A stretch of DNA of 64,000 nt from Plantactinospora mayteni (GCF_016862935.1 NZ_BONX01000010.1:1-64000); one strand, 5' to 3'; numbered from the stretch's first letter, positions 11,409 to 25,043 are shown. Translations and numbers: made by a program. The notes: generated by a model not told the origin, from the letters alone.

Positions 11409-11835
11409 CAGCACCCCGGGCAGCAGCACCACGCGAACCCGTAGCCAACCCGTACCTGGCCGCCCGCGATTCGCTCACCACCCTTGCTGAGCAGCGCCGG
11501 GCCGCGACCGGGTACGGCTGGCGGGATGCGAGGGCTCGGTGAGCGTCGTTCGCCACCGTAGGAGCGGTGAGACAGGCGTGAGCACGGCTGACCGGTGTCG
11601 TTCTACTGGGGAGGATTCGGATGTCCGGAGGTCGGACGGGCCTCGGCCCGGACCTGCGCGCGGCGCGCCGGGGCGGTACGCGTCATGGACGAAGCCCGGC
11701 GCGGCCGGTTGTCCCTGCACCGTCACCGCGTGCACGGCCGAAGTCCCAGTGCCGTTCACCCGTGCCGCCATGCCCGCACGACCGCCGTTGCCACACACGG
11801 TCGGCGGTGATCCGCAGGATCACGTCCGGGCGTAG
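11409..11835. other. 427-bp stretch without a convincing gene
   Basis: All six frames give only short or compositionally biased readings, none with a recognisable motif or a good ribosome binding site. The stretch lies between the stop of the large regulator and a gene remnant, and may be part of the same decayed locus. Confidence 0.4.
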
Positions 11836-11841
11836 AGGTTC

Positions 11842-12149
11842 ACCGCGGACCCCGACCAGCGGCAGGTCCACCGGCACCGCCATCATGTACGCCACCGCCC
11901 GCTGATCCGGTTCGTGGCGAGCGTCCGGGAGCGCTACGACCACACCGGCTACGACCTCGATCCGAGGCTGGCCGAGTCGCTGCTCTGGGCCACCCTGGCC
12001 GGCGAACCGACCCCGAGCCGATGCGCGCCAGGACCCACACCGCGCAGACCCTGCTGCTCATCGGCCTACTCGACGACGAGGGCCTGTCCCGTGCCGAGCT
12101 GGACCGCTTCCTGTCCGAAGCCGACGAGGATGCGAACGCCGGAACAGCC
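11842..12149 (+). pseudogene. Frameshifted remnant of a helical protein gene
   Basis: Two adjacent frames read as one plausible protein. In the first, RFVASVRERYDHTGYDL and DPRLAESLLWATLAGEP (about 11908-12008) look like native actinobacterial coding sequence. The second continues at 12009 with DPEPMRARTHTAQTLLLIG and LLDDEGLSRAELDRFLSEAD. The switch lies in the C-rich run at 12008-12014, consistent with a one- or two-base indel. There is no start codon with a ribosome binding site, and the reading runs into the convergent gene end at 12150. The family is not recognised. A sequencing error is the alternative explanation for the frameshift, but the missing 5' end still points to decay. Confidence 0.45.
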
Positions 12150-13142
12150 CTACACCAGGTAGTACGTGAGGAAGGCGAACGGGGCGGCGAGGAAGCAGAT
12201 GCCGAAGCCGAGCCGGGCGTACCGGGCGGGTCGGCCGACGATCATCCGGGGTTTGCCCCAGATGCCGAGCGCGAGATAGCCGAGGAAGAAGGCCATCGTC
12301 GGCAATCCGGCGCAGCTCCACGAAAAGACCGGGACCGTGCTGGCGTCGAGGCCCTTCATGCCCCGCACCTCGGCGACGGTGAGCACGATCCAGATGACGA
12401 CGATGAGCAGCCCGGCGCAGATCAGGTAGACCGTCGCCGCCCGGGCCAGCGGTGACATCGACGGAAAGAGCGGCGCCTGCTGGGCCATCGTCTCCGTCTG
12501 CACGATCATGACGTCGGCGCCGTCCGCCGACTGCCGGGCCAGGTCCAGCTCGCGCAGCGGATCGACCGGCTGGGCCGGTGGCGCCCCCGGGCCCGCGCCG
12601 GAGACCGGGCCGACACCGGACGGCGCCGCGTCGGAGGGCAGCCGAGGGCCGGGCACCGGGCCGGCCGCCGGGGTCGCCGGCAGCGCGCGCCGGGCCGGAC
12701 CGGCCGACAGTTCCGGGTACGCCGCACCGGGCCCCGCGTCCGACGGGCTCGGCTCACCCGGGGCGGGGTTGCCGAACCCGGTCGGCCGATAGGTGTGCGC
12801 CGGCGGGGGCGGCGGCTCGGGCGGATCGAGCTGGTCCGGTCCGGCGTACTGGGCCGGCACGGTGGGATGACCGCCGGACCCGGGCGGCGGGTAGCCGACT
12901 CCCGGCGGTGGCGGGCCGGGCAGTGGCGGTCCCGGCTGCGGGGCCAGCGGCACCGACTTGCCGATCATCTGGCCGAGCGCCGTCAACCGCTGCTGCTGCA
13001 CCGCGAGCCGCTGGTCGAGCCGGTCGACGGCGGCACCCGTACTGCCCCGGGCCTCGGCGAGCTGGGCGGCGGTCCGTTCACCGCTGCGGCGCAACTCGTG
13101 CAGGTGCCGGGCCAGGGCCGCGTACTCGGCGAAGCTCGCCAC
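12150..13142 (-). CDS. Coiled-coil, Pro-rich membrane protein, FtsK partner
   Basis: A 330-residue protein in three parts. Residues 1-65 are charged helices likely to form a coiled coil (RLDQRLAVQQQRLTALG). Residues about 66-215 are a Pro/Gly/Ala-rich, probably disordered linker (PGPPLPGPPPPGVGYPPPG). Residues about 230-330 hold three to four membrane segments (ATVYLICAGLLIVVIWIVL; LPTMAFFLGYLALGIW; LGFGICFLAAPFAFL). The N-terminus faces the cytoplasm in the likely topology. The GTG start at 13142 is one base after the stop of the FtsK-like gene, so the two are surely co-transcribed and probably translationally coupled. The pairing suggests it anchors the soluble ATPase to the membrane. I do not recognise a named family. 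Confidence 0.8.
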   Translation of the reverse strand: MASFAEYAALARHLHELRRSGERTAAQLAEARGSTGAAVDRLDQRLAVQQQRLTALGQMIGKSVPLAPQPGPPLPGPPPPGVGYPPPGSGGHPTVPAQYAGPDQLDPPEPPPPPAHTYRPTGFGNPAPGEPSPSDAGPGAAYPELSAGPARRALPATPAAGPVPGPRLPSDAAPSGVGPVSGAGPGAPPAQPVDPLRELDLARQSADGADVMIVQTETMAQQAPLFPSMSPLARAATVYLICAGLLIVVIWIVLTVAEVRGMKGLDASTVPVFSWSCAGLPTMAFFLGYLALGIWGKPRMIVGRPARYARLGFGICFLAAPFAFLTYYLV

Positions 13143-13143
13143 C

Positions 13144-15687
13144 TCAGTTTCCTTCCTCGTCGTGCTCGTAGCCGGCCCGGACGAACGGCACGATCAGGCG
13201 TACCCGCTGGTCGTGCCGGTCCACCAGGAGGGCCCGGTTCGCCCTCGGGGTGTAGGCCAGGTCGTGCAGCCCGAGATACATGCTCAGCTCCGACCCGGGC
13301 ACGTTCAGCGCGACCAGGCAGGCAACGTCGTCCCGGTTGCTCGACCCGCCGATGTCGTCGGAGAGCCGGCGCAGCCCACGCCACCAGCCGAGCAGGTGCA
13401 CCCCGTACGCCGGGCCCTGCCGGAGCATCGCCTGGAGGTCGTCCAGCCCGGACTTGAAGTTCTCGTCCCGGGCGCCGAGGATGCCGCTGGCACCGTCCAT
13501 GCCGTACCCGATCAGGAAGGTCCGGGCCGGCGGCCCGTCGGCCGGCTGGGCGGCGAGTTTGCGCAGCTCGTCGCGGAGCCCGGCGGCGTCGAGCCGGTCC
13601 ACCGGGTGCCCGGCGGCGGTCAGCTCGGCGATGGTCTCCTCGGCGATCTCGTCGGCGACCGCGACCAGCGGGGCGACCAGGAAGCGGGCGCTGCCCGGGG
13701 TGTGCTGCCGGGCCAGGCTGACGGTCGCGGCGTGCAGCACGCTCGCCCCGACCGGGGAGGTGCCGACCACCGCCAGGTGCCGCCCGGGGGTGGCGTCCAG
13801 CGGGAACAACGCCGAGGTGAGGTCCACGTCGACGGTACGACCCACCAGCGCCAACGGCCGCCGTCCACCCGGGACGAGTCCCCGGTACGTCGGATCGTCC
13901 TCGACGTGCGCCGACTCGTACCCCTTGAAGACCGCCGGTGGCCGCGAGCCCGGCTTGCGGGCCTGCCACAGCTCGTGCCGCAACTGGGCGACGTCGGCGG
14001 CGCTGGCGTGCGCGTCCGGGAACTGCACCACGGTGTTGGCGGCGGCCAGCCCGGCGGACGGGTTGACGATCGCCGAGCCGACCGGCAGTGGCCCGGCGGC
14101 CTCGTTGAGCGCGTCCAGCACTCCCCCGCCGCCAGGCAGGGCCACCCGGAGCGGGAACTGCCCGAAGATCGAGTCGGTCTTTCCGTAGAGCGCCTCGATC
14201 CCGGTCATGCTCTGGCTGGCCAGCACCAGGTGGATGCCGTACGAGCGACCCTTGCGGGCCAGCTCCTCCAGCAGCGAGACCGCCTCCCTGGCCACCGCGT
14301 CGTTGCCGGCGAAGAGGACGTGGAACTCGTCGATCACCGCCACGATCCGAGGTACCGGCTTGCCGTCCCGGGGCAGGTCGGCCAGCTTCGTCACGCCGTG
14401 CCGCTTCAGTGCCGAGGCCCGCCGGTTCAGCTCCCGGCGCAGCTCGCGGAGCACGGCCACCCCATATTCCCGGTCGGACTCGATGCCGACCGCCCGAGCG
14501 TGCGGAATCCACGACGGATCACGGCCGGTCGGCACGAACTCGGTGAAGCTGACGCCCTCCTTGAAGTCGAGCAGATAGAGCGCCAGCTCGTCCGGGGAGT
14601 AGCGGGCGGCGAGTCCGTAGAGGACGTCGAGCAGGAAGACGGTCTTGCCGGCACCGGTCCGGCCGCCGACCAGCCAGTGTGGGGTCTGGTCGTCGAAGGC
14701 GCAGATCACCGGCTCCCGACCCGAGCGGCCGACCACCGCGCGCAGCCCGTTGCCGGACGACTCCGCCCAGGGGCGGGACGGCAGCAGGTCGGTGAACCCG
14801 AAACTCGACTCTCGCCGGTAGACCTCGCCGAGCCGGTCGGCCAGTGCGGCGACCGCGCCGGCCGGCGGTTCGCCGTCCAGGCGTACCGGGGCGGCCAGGC
14901 CGGTGCCGTCCGAGCTGAACGGGTGGCCGGGCGGGTCGCCGATCCAGGCGTACCCCTGCGGGTCGAGGCGGACGTGCGTGGTGCCGCCGAGCGGCGGTGG
15001 GGCATGCCCGGCGCCCCGGGGCGGATATCCGGCGGCGATCACGCAGACCCCGGCGGTCGGACCGGCGTGGGTGAGCGCGGCGAGCCGGCCCAGCGCCCGG
15101 CCCTCCGGCAGCGAGGCGGCGACCAGGAGCAGCAGTTCCGGCGTACCGGTGGTGGCCTGCTGGGCGGCCCGGGCGTGCCGTTCGGCCGCGTCGAGCGCGG
15201 CGGCGATCTCGGCCTCGGTGGTGGCCGGCGGCGGTATCGCACCCGCCTCGACCAGCACCCGCAGCGGCAGGAAGGTGGCGCCGAGCGCGGCGTTGTCCAG
15301 GGCGGACACCCGGACCGAGCCGGCTGGTGCGGCGGCGAGCAGCCGGACCACCAGGGTACGCAGCAGCGCCGCGACCCGCCCGTCCCGGGCGTCGGCGTCG
15401 ATCGCGAGGTGGGTGCCGCCGCTCAGCGGTACGACCGCCGGAAAGCCTCCGTCCACCGTGCTCGCCACGCCGAGCCGCACCGGCAGCGGGCCGGCGAAGA
15501 ACCGGGCCGGCTCGGGTTCGGCGCTGACCGCCTCGCCGACCCGGCGCAGCCGGGCCACGATGTCGGCGGTCTCGCCGGAGTCGGGCGGCGGCTGGAGCTG
15601 GGCCAACCCGTGCCGGGCCGCGTCCAGGTGCGCCCGGGCCTGCCGGTGGGCGGCCACCGCCCGCCCGAATGTGGCTGCGAGTCCCAC
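13144..15687 (-). CDS. FtsK/SpoIIIE-type ATPase with tandem motor domains
   Basis: An 847-residue cytoplasmic ATPase of the FtsK/HerA clan, without membrane segments. The first 60 residues are helical and may coil. An FtsK domain follows with Walker A GGRTGAGKT at about 341-349, the LLDFKEGVSF strand, Walker B VAVIDEFHVLF near 450 and sensor strand HLVLASQSM. A second, degenerate ATPase-like domain covers about 620-840; its P-loop position reads VVGTSPVGASVL and lacks the GKS/T, and it ends with a conserved-looking LLGWWRGLRRL. Tandem motor domains, one active and one degenerate, recall EccC of type VII secretion, but no ESX genes are near. It is the first gene of a two-gene unit with the membrane protein at 12150. 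DNA pumping, protein export or defence are all possible. Confidence 0.85.
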   Translation of the reverse strand: MGLAATFGRAVAAHRQARAHLDAARHGLAQLQPPPDSGETADIVARLRRVGEAVSAEPEPARFFAGPLPVRLGVASTVDGGFPAVVPLSGGTHLAIDADARDGRVAALLRTLVVRLLAAAPAGSVRVSALDNAALGATFLPLRVLVEAGAIPPPATTEAEIAAALDAAERHARAAQQATTGTPELLLLVAASLPEGRALGRLAALTHAGPTAGVCVIAAGYPPRGAGHAPPPLGGTTHVRLDPQGYAWIGDPPGHPFSSDGTGLAAPVRLDGEPPAGAVAALADRLGEVYRRESSFGFTDLLPSRPWAESSGNGLRAVVGRSGREPVICAFDDQTPHWLVGGRTGAGKTVFLLDVLYGLAARYSPDELALYLLDFKEGVSFTEFVPTGRDPSWIPHARAVGIESDREYGVAVLRELRRELNRRASALKRHGVTKLADLPRDGKPVPRIVAVIDEFHVLFAGNDAVAREAVSLLEELARKGRSYGIHLVLASQSMTGIEALYGKTDSIFGQFPLRVALPGGGGVLDALNEAAGPLPVGSAIVNPSAGLAAANTVVQFPDAHASAADVAQLRHELWQARKPGSRPPAVFKGYESAHVEDDPTYRGLVPGGRRPLALVGRTVDVDLTSALFPLDATPGRHLAVVGTSPVGASVLHAATVSLARQHTPGSARFLVAPLVAVADEIAEETIAELTAAGHPVDRLDAAGLRDELRKLAAQPADGPPARTFLIGYGMDGASGILGARDENFKSGLDDLQAMLRQGPAYGVHLLGWWRGLRRLSDDIGGSSNRDDVACLVALNVPGSELSMYLGLHDLAYTPRANRALLVDRHDQRVRLIVPFVRAGYEHDEEGN

Positions 15688-15898
15688 CCTGCCCCCAACC
15701 GTCGGGTACGCGTAGTCACCGGAACACTAACCGAAGCCGGCACGGGAACGAACCAGGCCGGCACCCGAGCCGCGTCCCTTCCCGCTGCGCGCCCTTGACC
15801 TTCGGCAGCCGGCGTTGCCGTCCACTTCGCCAACTTTCCAGTACGGCAGGTGGCCCACGCTTCTACGACGGGGGGAACGGTCGCTTCTGGATGCGGGA

Positions 15899-16270
15899 TC
15901 ACCGGGATGGACGGTCAGCGGGCGACCAGAGCAGCGTCACCAGTACCAGGGTGACCAGTGCGCCGGGGATCAGGCTGACCCTGATCCAGGTCTCGGGGAT
16001 CGCGGCGAAGACGAAGAACCTACCGACGAACTGCACGGCGAGCAGGATCGTCAACAGGTTCCGCTGCCAGGGCCGCCCCGCGGGCAGCCGGAGCGCCAAC
16101 CAGGCGTACGCGATGCCGAAGCTGAGGTGGAAGGCGTGTTCGACGCCGAGCTGGTATGGCGGGGTGACCAGCGCGTACAGGTGCTCCAGCACCAGCGTCC
16201 AGGTCAGCACGATCACGATGCGCGGCCGAGGGTTCGTCGCCGGGCGCACGGTCGCCACATTCCGGGTCAA
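15899..16270 (-). CDS. Small four-helix membrane protein
   Basis: A 123-residue integral membrane protein with four hydrophobic segments: VIVLTWTLVLEHLYALV, HLSFGIAYAWLAL, LTILLAVQFVGRFFVFAA and RVSLIPGALVTLVLVTLLW. It is basic at both ends and has no signal peptide. It is divergent from a MarR-family regulator with 96 bp between the start codons, an arrangement that usually means the regulator controls it. It resembles small DoxX- or YoaQ-like membrane proteins only in general shape, so no function is assigned. The 211-bp spacer to the FtsK-like gene start shows no gene. Confidence 0.7.
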   Translation of the reverse strand: MTRNVATVRPATNPRPRIVIVLTWTLVLEHLYALVTPPYQLGVEHAFHLSFGIAYAWLALRLPAGRPWQRNLLTILLAVQFVGRFFVFAAIPETWIRVSLIPGALVTLVLVTLLWSPADRPSR

Positions 16271-16325
16271 GATTCCTCCAAGGGAAGGGTCAGCCGATCC
16301 ACCGAGAAAGGATCGGTCGAGAACT

Positions 16326-16337
16326 TCTCATGTGAGA
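16326..16337. promoter_or_regulatory. Candidate MarR operator
   Basis: TCTCA-TG-TGAGA is an inverted repeat with a two-base centre, placed 29 bp before the MarR ATG and inside the divergent spacer. MarR proteins bind short palindromes in just this position. The arms are short and the call rests on position. Confidence 0.35.
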
Positions 16338-16366
16338 GTATCTGGTTCCCACCCTAGGATCCAGGC

Positions 16367-16837
16367 ATGAGTTCCGTGCGATCCCAGGCCGACGCGTCCC
16401 GGCTCGACTTCCTGCCGGCCGATGTCATCACGGCCATGCAGATCAGCACCGTGCACCGGCAGGCGCAGAAGCTCCTCAACGACGCCCTGCGCCCGCTCGG
16501 TTTCGAGGAACGGCACTTCGCCACGCTGGCCGTACTCGACGGCGCGGGGCCGCTGACCCAGCGTCAGCTCGGCGATCTGCTCGACCTGGACAAGTCGTCG
16601 CTGGGCCGGATCGTCGACGATCTCGAACGACAGCGGCTGGCGGAGCGGAAGGCCGTACCGGGCGACCGGCGCGCCCACGCCATCCACCTGACCGACGAGG
16701 GTCGGCAGCGGGTCACGCAGGCCCGGCGCATCGCGGTGGAGGTGGGTAGGCGGCTCTTCGGACACCTCGCGCCGAGCACCCGGACCGCGCTCGACAACGC
16801 GCTGCGCCAGGTGCTGGATCCGCCCGACGCCGGTTGA
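16367..16837 (+). CDS. MarR-family transcriptional regulator
   Basis: A 156-residue winged-helix regulator. The DNA-binding domain spans about 40-110 and shows GPLTQRQLGDLLDLDKSSLGRIVDDLERQ as helix-turn-helix plus recognition helix (positions about 64-92), then the wing with the family signature DRRAHAIHLTDEGR. Helices at both ends form the dimer. It lies head-to-head with a small membrane protein gene and probably represses it and itself through the operator at 16326-16337; a phenolic or lipophilic ligand would be typical. It ends 79 bp before the end of the convergent acetyltransferase gene. Confidence 0.9.
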   Translation: MSSVRSQADASRLDFLPADVITAMQISTVHRQAQKLLNDALRPLGFEERHFATLAVLDGAGPLTQRQLGDLLDLDKSSLGRIVDDLERQRLAERKAVPGDRRAHAIHLTDEGRQRVTQARRIAVEVGRRLFGHLAPSTRTALDNALRQVLDPPDAG

Positions 16838-16916
16838 CCCGAACGCCGGGCTTCGGGGACGGCACGCACCCGTTCACCAGGCCACCCCGACGGCTCGACC
16901 GGGGCCACCCGGATGT

Positions 16917-17465
16917 TCACCCCCGTCGGGGCTCACCTGCGGCCGGGAGCCCTCGGGCGGAGAGGTCGAGTTGCATCAGTACGGTGTCGATCCACCGGCC
17001 GTGCTTGTAGCCCACCGAGACGAGCCGGCCGGCGTGGCCAAAGCCCGCTGAACGGTGCAGAGCGGCCGACGCGGGGTCCCCGGTGTCGGCGATGACCGCG
17101 ACGACCTGGCGGACGTCCCGTTCCCGGCAGTGCCGCAGCAGGGCCGCCAGCAGCGCCCGACCGACGCCCCGGCCGGTCTCCTCCGGCGCCAGGTAGATGG
17201 TGTCCTCCACCGTCTGCCGGTACGCCGGCTTCGGTCGCCACGGTGCCGCATAGGCGAATCCGTGCACCTCGTCGCCGGTCTTCGCGGTCAAGAACGGCAG
17301 TCCGCGTGCGGTCAGGGCGTCGAGCCTGCGCCTCCAGTCGGCCGCCGTTGGCGGCGTCTCCTCGAACGTCGCGACGCTGTTGAGTACGTAGTACGCGAAG
17401 ATGCCGGCGATCGCCGGGGCGTCGGCGGCCGTCGCCGGGCAGATGGTCACCGCATCGGTCGTCAT
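16917..17465 (-). CDS. GNAT N-acetyltransferase, phosphinothricin-type
   Basis: A 182-residue acetyltransferase starting at the ATG at 17465. It begins TICPATAADAPAIAGIFAYY and contains FEETPPTAADWRRR, YAAPWRPKPAYRQTVEDTIY and the acetyl-CoA loop EETGRGVGRALLAALL, all typical of the Pat/Bar/MddA branch, which acetylates phosphinothricin, methionine sulfoximine or related amines. The final beta-strands carry HRSAGFGHAGRLVSVGYKHGRWIDTVLMQ, also typical. The physiological substrate is uncertain. It is divergent from an XRE-cupin regulator across a 49-bp spacer, so that regulator is the likely controller. An in-frame extension to 17543 would run through the shared promoter and is unlikely. Confidence 0.88.
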   Translation of the reverse strand: MTTDAVTICPATAADAPAIAGIFAYYVLNSVATFEETPPTAADWRRRLDALTARGLPFLTAKTGDEVHGFAYAAPWRPKPAYRQTVEDTIYLAPEETGRGVGRALLAALLRHCRERDVRQVVAVIADTGDPASAALHRSAGFGHAGRLVSVGYKHGRWIDTVLMQLDLSARGLPAAGEPRRG

Positions 17466-17482
17466 CCCGGACCCCGTTTTCT

Positions 17483-17509
17483 CTATAGAAAAGATGAACG
17501 CTACTATAG
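17483..17509. promoter_or_regulatory. Shared divergent promoter with two CTATAG repeats
   Basis: CTATAG occurs at 17483-17488 and again at 17504-17509, exactly 21 bp apart, or two helical turns. The first lies inside TTTTCT-CTAT-AGAAAA (17477-17492), an inverted repeat. TACTAT at 17502-17507 sits 7 nt before the ATG at 17515, the spacing expected of a -10 element for a leaderless mRNA. The stretch is AT-rich compared with both flanks. I infer an operator pair for the XRE-cupin protein. Confidence 0.45.
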
Positions 17510-17514
17510 CAAAC

Positions 17515-18117
17515 ATGGACCTCGTCGAGTTCGGCCGCCGCATCCAACAACTGCGATCCGATCGTCAGTTGACGCTCCAGTCGCTGGCCGAAGCCGCCTC
17601 GGTGAGCGTGAGCATGCTGTCCTCGGTCGAACGCGGCCTGAAGGCACCGACCATCGTGGTGCTGGCCCGCATCGCCGACGGCCTCGGCGTACCACTGAGC
17701 ACGCTGGTCGCCGCGACCCGCGACGAACGCCTCATCGTGCGACGCGCCGCCGACCAGGACGTCGCGAACGAACCGGGCGGATGGCGGCGAGTCATCCTCA
17801 CCCCGGTCGTTCCGGGGGTGAACTTCGAGTGGATCCGCTCCACCCTGCCGCCCGGCTGTGACGCCGGCAGCTATCCCGGATACGCCCCCGGCTCGCATGA
17901 GTTCGTGGCGGTCGACTCAGGGGAACTGCGCCTGACGGTCGGCGACGAGACCGTCGAACTCTCCGCCGGGGACTCGGTCTACTTCGCCGCCGACGTGACC
18001 CACAGCTACGCCAACCCCGGACCCACGCCGTGCACGTACCACGTGGCGGCCCTCATCATGCGCCCGCGTCACGCGGCACACCGGACGCCGGGAACCGATC
18101 CAGGTCGCGGGTCGTGA
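17515..18117 (+). CDS. XRE-cupin transcriptional regulator
   Basis: A 200-residue regulator with an XRE helix-turn-helix at residues 5-62 (LTLQSLAEAASVSVSMLSSV, then LARIADGLGVPLSTLVA) and a cupin domain at about 95-185. The cupin carries GSHEFVAVDSGELRL and LSAGDSVYFAADVTHSYAN, the two cupin motifs, with His residues positioned to hold a metal or small ligand. This SinR/PuuR-like family often represses an adjacent metabolic or detoxification gene, here the divergent GNAT acetyltransferase. The ATG at 17515 is preceded by a -10-like TACTAT and no ribosome binding site, suggesting leaderless translation; an in-frame ATG at 17494 is an alternative. Right after its stop lies the truncated methyltransferase gene. 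Confidence 0.88.
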   Translation: MDLVEFGRRIQQLRSDRQLTLQSLAEAASVSVSMLSSVERGLKAPTIVVLARIADGLGVPLSTLVAATRDERLIVRRAADQDVANEPGGWRRVILTPVVPGVNFEWIRSTLPPGCDAGSYPGYAPGSHEFVAVDSGELRLTVGDETVELSAGDSVYFAADVTHSYANPGPTPCTYHVAALIMRPRHAAHRTPGTDPGRGS

Positions 18118-18127
18118 CCTGCTCGAC

Positions 18128-18673
18128 GTGCTGGTCGCGCATCCCCGCCGGGCGGACGTGACCGCGCGACTGGTCGAGTTGGATCCCCGCAACGCCCGGG
18201 TGGCCGCCGAGGCAGCCCGCGCGGCCGGCCTGGACGGCGTCGAGGTGGTGGTCGACGACGCCGCGCCCGTCGACCGGTACGCCGATCTGGTGCCGGCCGA
18301 CCTCGTGGTGGTCTGCGGCGTCTTCGGCAACGTCACCGACGAGGACGTACGCCGCACCGTCGGCTACTGTGCCCAGCTCTGCGCGACCGGCGGCACGGTG
18401 GTGTGGACCCGGCACCGCCGCGAGCCCGATCTGGTACCCCGGATCTGCGAATGGTTCGCGGCGGAGGGGTTCGAGCTGGGCTGGCTCTCCGCGCCGGAAG
18501 CCGGCTTCGGGGTGGGCGCGCACCGGTTCACGGGTACGCCCCGGCCACTCGACCGGGGCGGCCGGATGTTCACCTTCGTCGGCGCACCGCCAGCGGATCA
18601 GCGGGCCGGGACCGCCAGCGGCTGCGCGGACGGCGCCACCGGAGCCGGGAGCTGGCTGGTTCCGCCCAGGTAG
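18128..18673 (+). pseudogene. 5'-truncated SAM methyltransferase
   Basis: The reading GRDLLDVLVAHPRRADVTAR, then LVELDPRNARVAAEAARAAG, VVDDAAPVDRYADLVPADLV and VVCGVFGNVTDEDVRRTV is the middle and C-terminal part of a class I methyltransferase. The acidic residue after beta-2 (ELDP) and motifs II-III are present, but the glycine-rich SAM loop and about 70-80 upstream residues are missing. Homology begins abruptly near 18104, within the last codons of the XRE-cupin gene in another frame. The only usable start is GTG 18128, giving 181 residues. At the 3' end the reading passes the usual family end (GRMFTFVG) and continues 76 bp into the convergent gltD end. It may still be translated, but cannot bind SAM normally. 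Confidence 0.65.
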
Positions 18674-20104
18674 CGGTGGATCGCCGCTGCGGCGGCCCGG
18701 CCCTCGGCGATCGCCCAGACGATCAGCGAGGCGCCCCGGTGCATGTCACCGGCGACGAAGACGCCCGGCGTACCGGCCTGCCAGTCGGGGTCGGCGTCGA
18801 TCGCGCCGCGTCGGTTGCGTACCACGCCGAGTTGGTCGAGCAGCGGCTGCTCCTCGGTACCGTCGAAGCCGATCGCCAGCAGTACCAGGTCGGCCGGCAG
18901 TTCCCGCTCGGAGCCGGGCAGCGCGGTCACGATCCGCTGGCCGCCCCGCTTCTCGACGGTCACCTCGGCGATCCGGACCGCGCGTACCTGGCCGGTGCCG
19001 TCGTCGACGAACTCCTGGACCGCGACCGCGAAGACCCGTTCGCCGCCCTCCTCGTGCGCCGGGTACTCGCGGAGGATCCACGGCCAGGTCGGCCACGGGT
19101 CGCGGTCCTCGTCGCGTTCCTGCGGCGGTCGCGGATAAAGGTCGAGCTGGTGTACGCCGGCCGCGCCCTGCCGGTGCGCCACCCCCAGGCAGTCGGCGGC
19201 GGTGTCGCCACCACCGATGATCACCACGTGCTTGCCGGCGGCGTCCATCGGCGTCGACGACTCCCGCCCGTTCACGCTGGGCTGGCCGCCGGCCGCCGAA
19301 GCGACCGCCCTGTTCGCCGCGACCAGGTGCTCCATCGCCTGGTGCACGCCGCGCAGCGAGCGCCCCGGCGTCGCCGGGGTGTCCCGGCCGGCGAGCGCGC
19401 CACAGGCCAGCAGCACGGCGTCGTGCTCGGCCCGGAGTTGCTCAGCGGTGACGTCGACCCCGACGTTCACGCTCGTGCAGAACTGGACGCCCTCGGCGGT
19501 GAGCTGGGCCAGCCGCCGGTCGATGTGCTCCTTCTCCAGCTTGAAGTCGGGGATGCCGTACCGGAGCAGGCCGCCGATCGCGTCGTCCCGCTCGTACACC
19601 GTCACCGCGTGCCCGGCCCGGACGAGCTGCTGTGCGGCGGCGAGTCCGGCCGGGCCGGAGCCGACCACCGCGACCGAGCGGCCGGACGGTGCCGGCGCCT
19701 CCTGCGGGGTCACCAGGTCCAGGTCGAAGGCCCGGTTGACGATCTCCACCTCGACCTGCTTGATGGTGACCGGCGCCCCACCGTTGATCCCGAGTACGCA
19801 GGCCGCCTCGCAGGGCGCCGGGCAGAGCCGCCCGGTGAACTCCGGGAAGTTGTTGGTGGCGTGCAGCGACTCGATCGCGGTCGCCCAGTTGCCGGTCCGG
19901 ACCAGGTCGTTCCAGTCCGGGATGCGGTTGCCCAGCGGGCAGCCGTCGTGGCAGAACGGGATGCCGCAGTCCATGCAGCGGGTGGCCTGGTCGCGGATCA
20001 GGCCCTCGTCGGCGGAGGGGTAGACCTCGCGCCAGTCGGAGATCCGTACCGGCACCGGGCGGCGGGCCGGCAGCGTCCGGTCGTGCTTGAGGAATCCACT
20101 CGGG

Positions 20105-20112
<8 letters not shown>
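18598..20112 (-). CDS. gltD: Glutamate synthase small subunit
   Basis: A 504-residue NADPH-dependent subunit. Residues 1-150 hold the ferredoxin-like cysteine clusters ([17 protein letters not shown] and CPAPCEAAC) that pass electrons to the large subunit. The FAD Rossmann loop is [12 protein letters not shown] near 150, and the NADPH loop [11 protein letters not shown] near 300. [21 protein letters not shown] is the conserved FAD-closing segment. Length and all key residues match active family members. It overlaps the end of gltB by 8 bp, so both come from one transcript. The last 15 residues ([16 protein letters not shown]) are not conserved and overlap the 3' end of the truncated methyltransferase gene. 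Confidence 0.97.
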
Positions 20113-24910
<4,798 letters not shown>

Positions 24911-25043
24911 CGGGGCTCCTGTCGTCACTCACGTTCAATCATTAGGTCGGGACGACGTCGGCCCTGATGGGTTTCTCGAGTCTACGTTAGGGGCCGGCGG
25001 GGTCCACCAGTACGAACCGATCACAGGCAGCGGAATTGATCAC

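Noticed and set aside
12958-15798. A 946-codon plus-strand open frame
   Set aside because: It is antisense to the FtsK-like gene, which has clear Walker motifs.
16885-16931. Inverted repeat CCCCGACGG / CCGTCGGGG between MarR and acetyltransferase genes
   Set aside because: The loop is 29 nt and one arm is inside coding sequence, so a terminator is possible but not supported enough to list.
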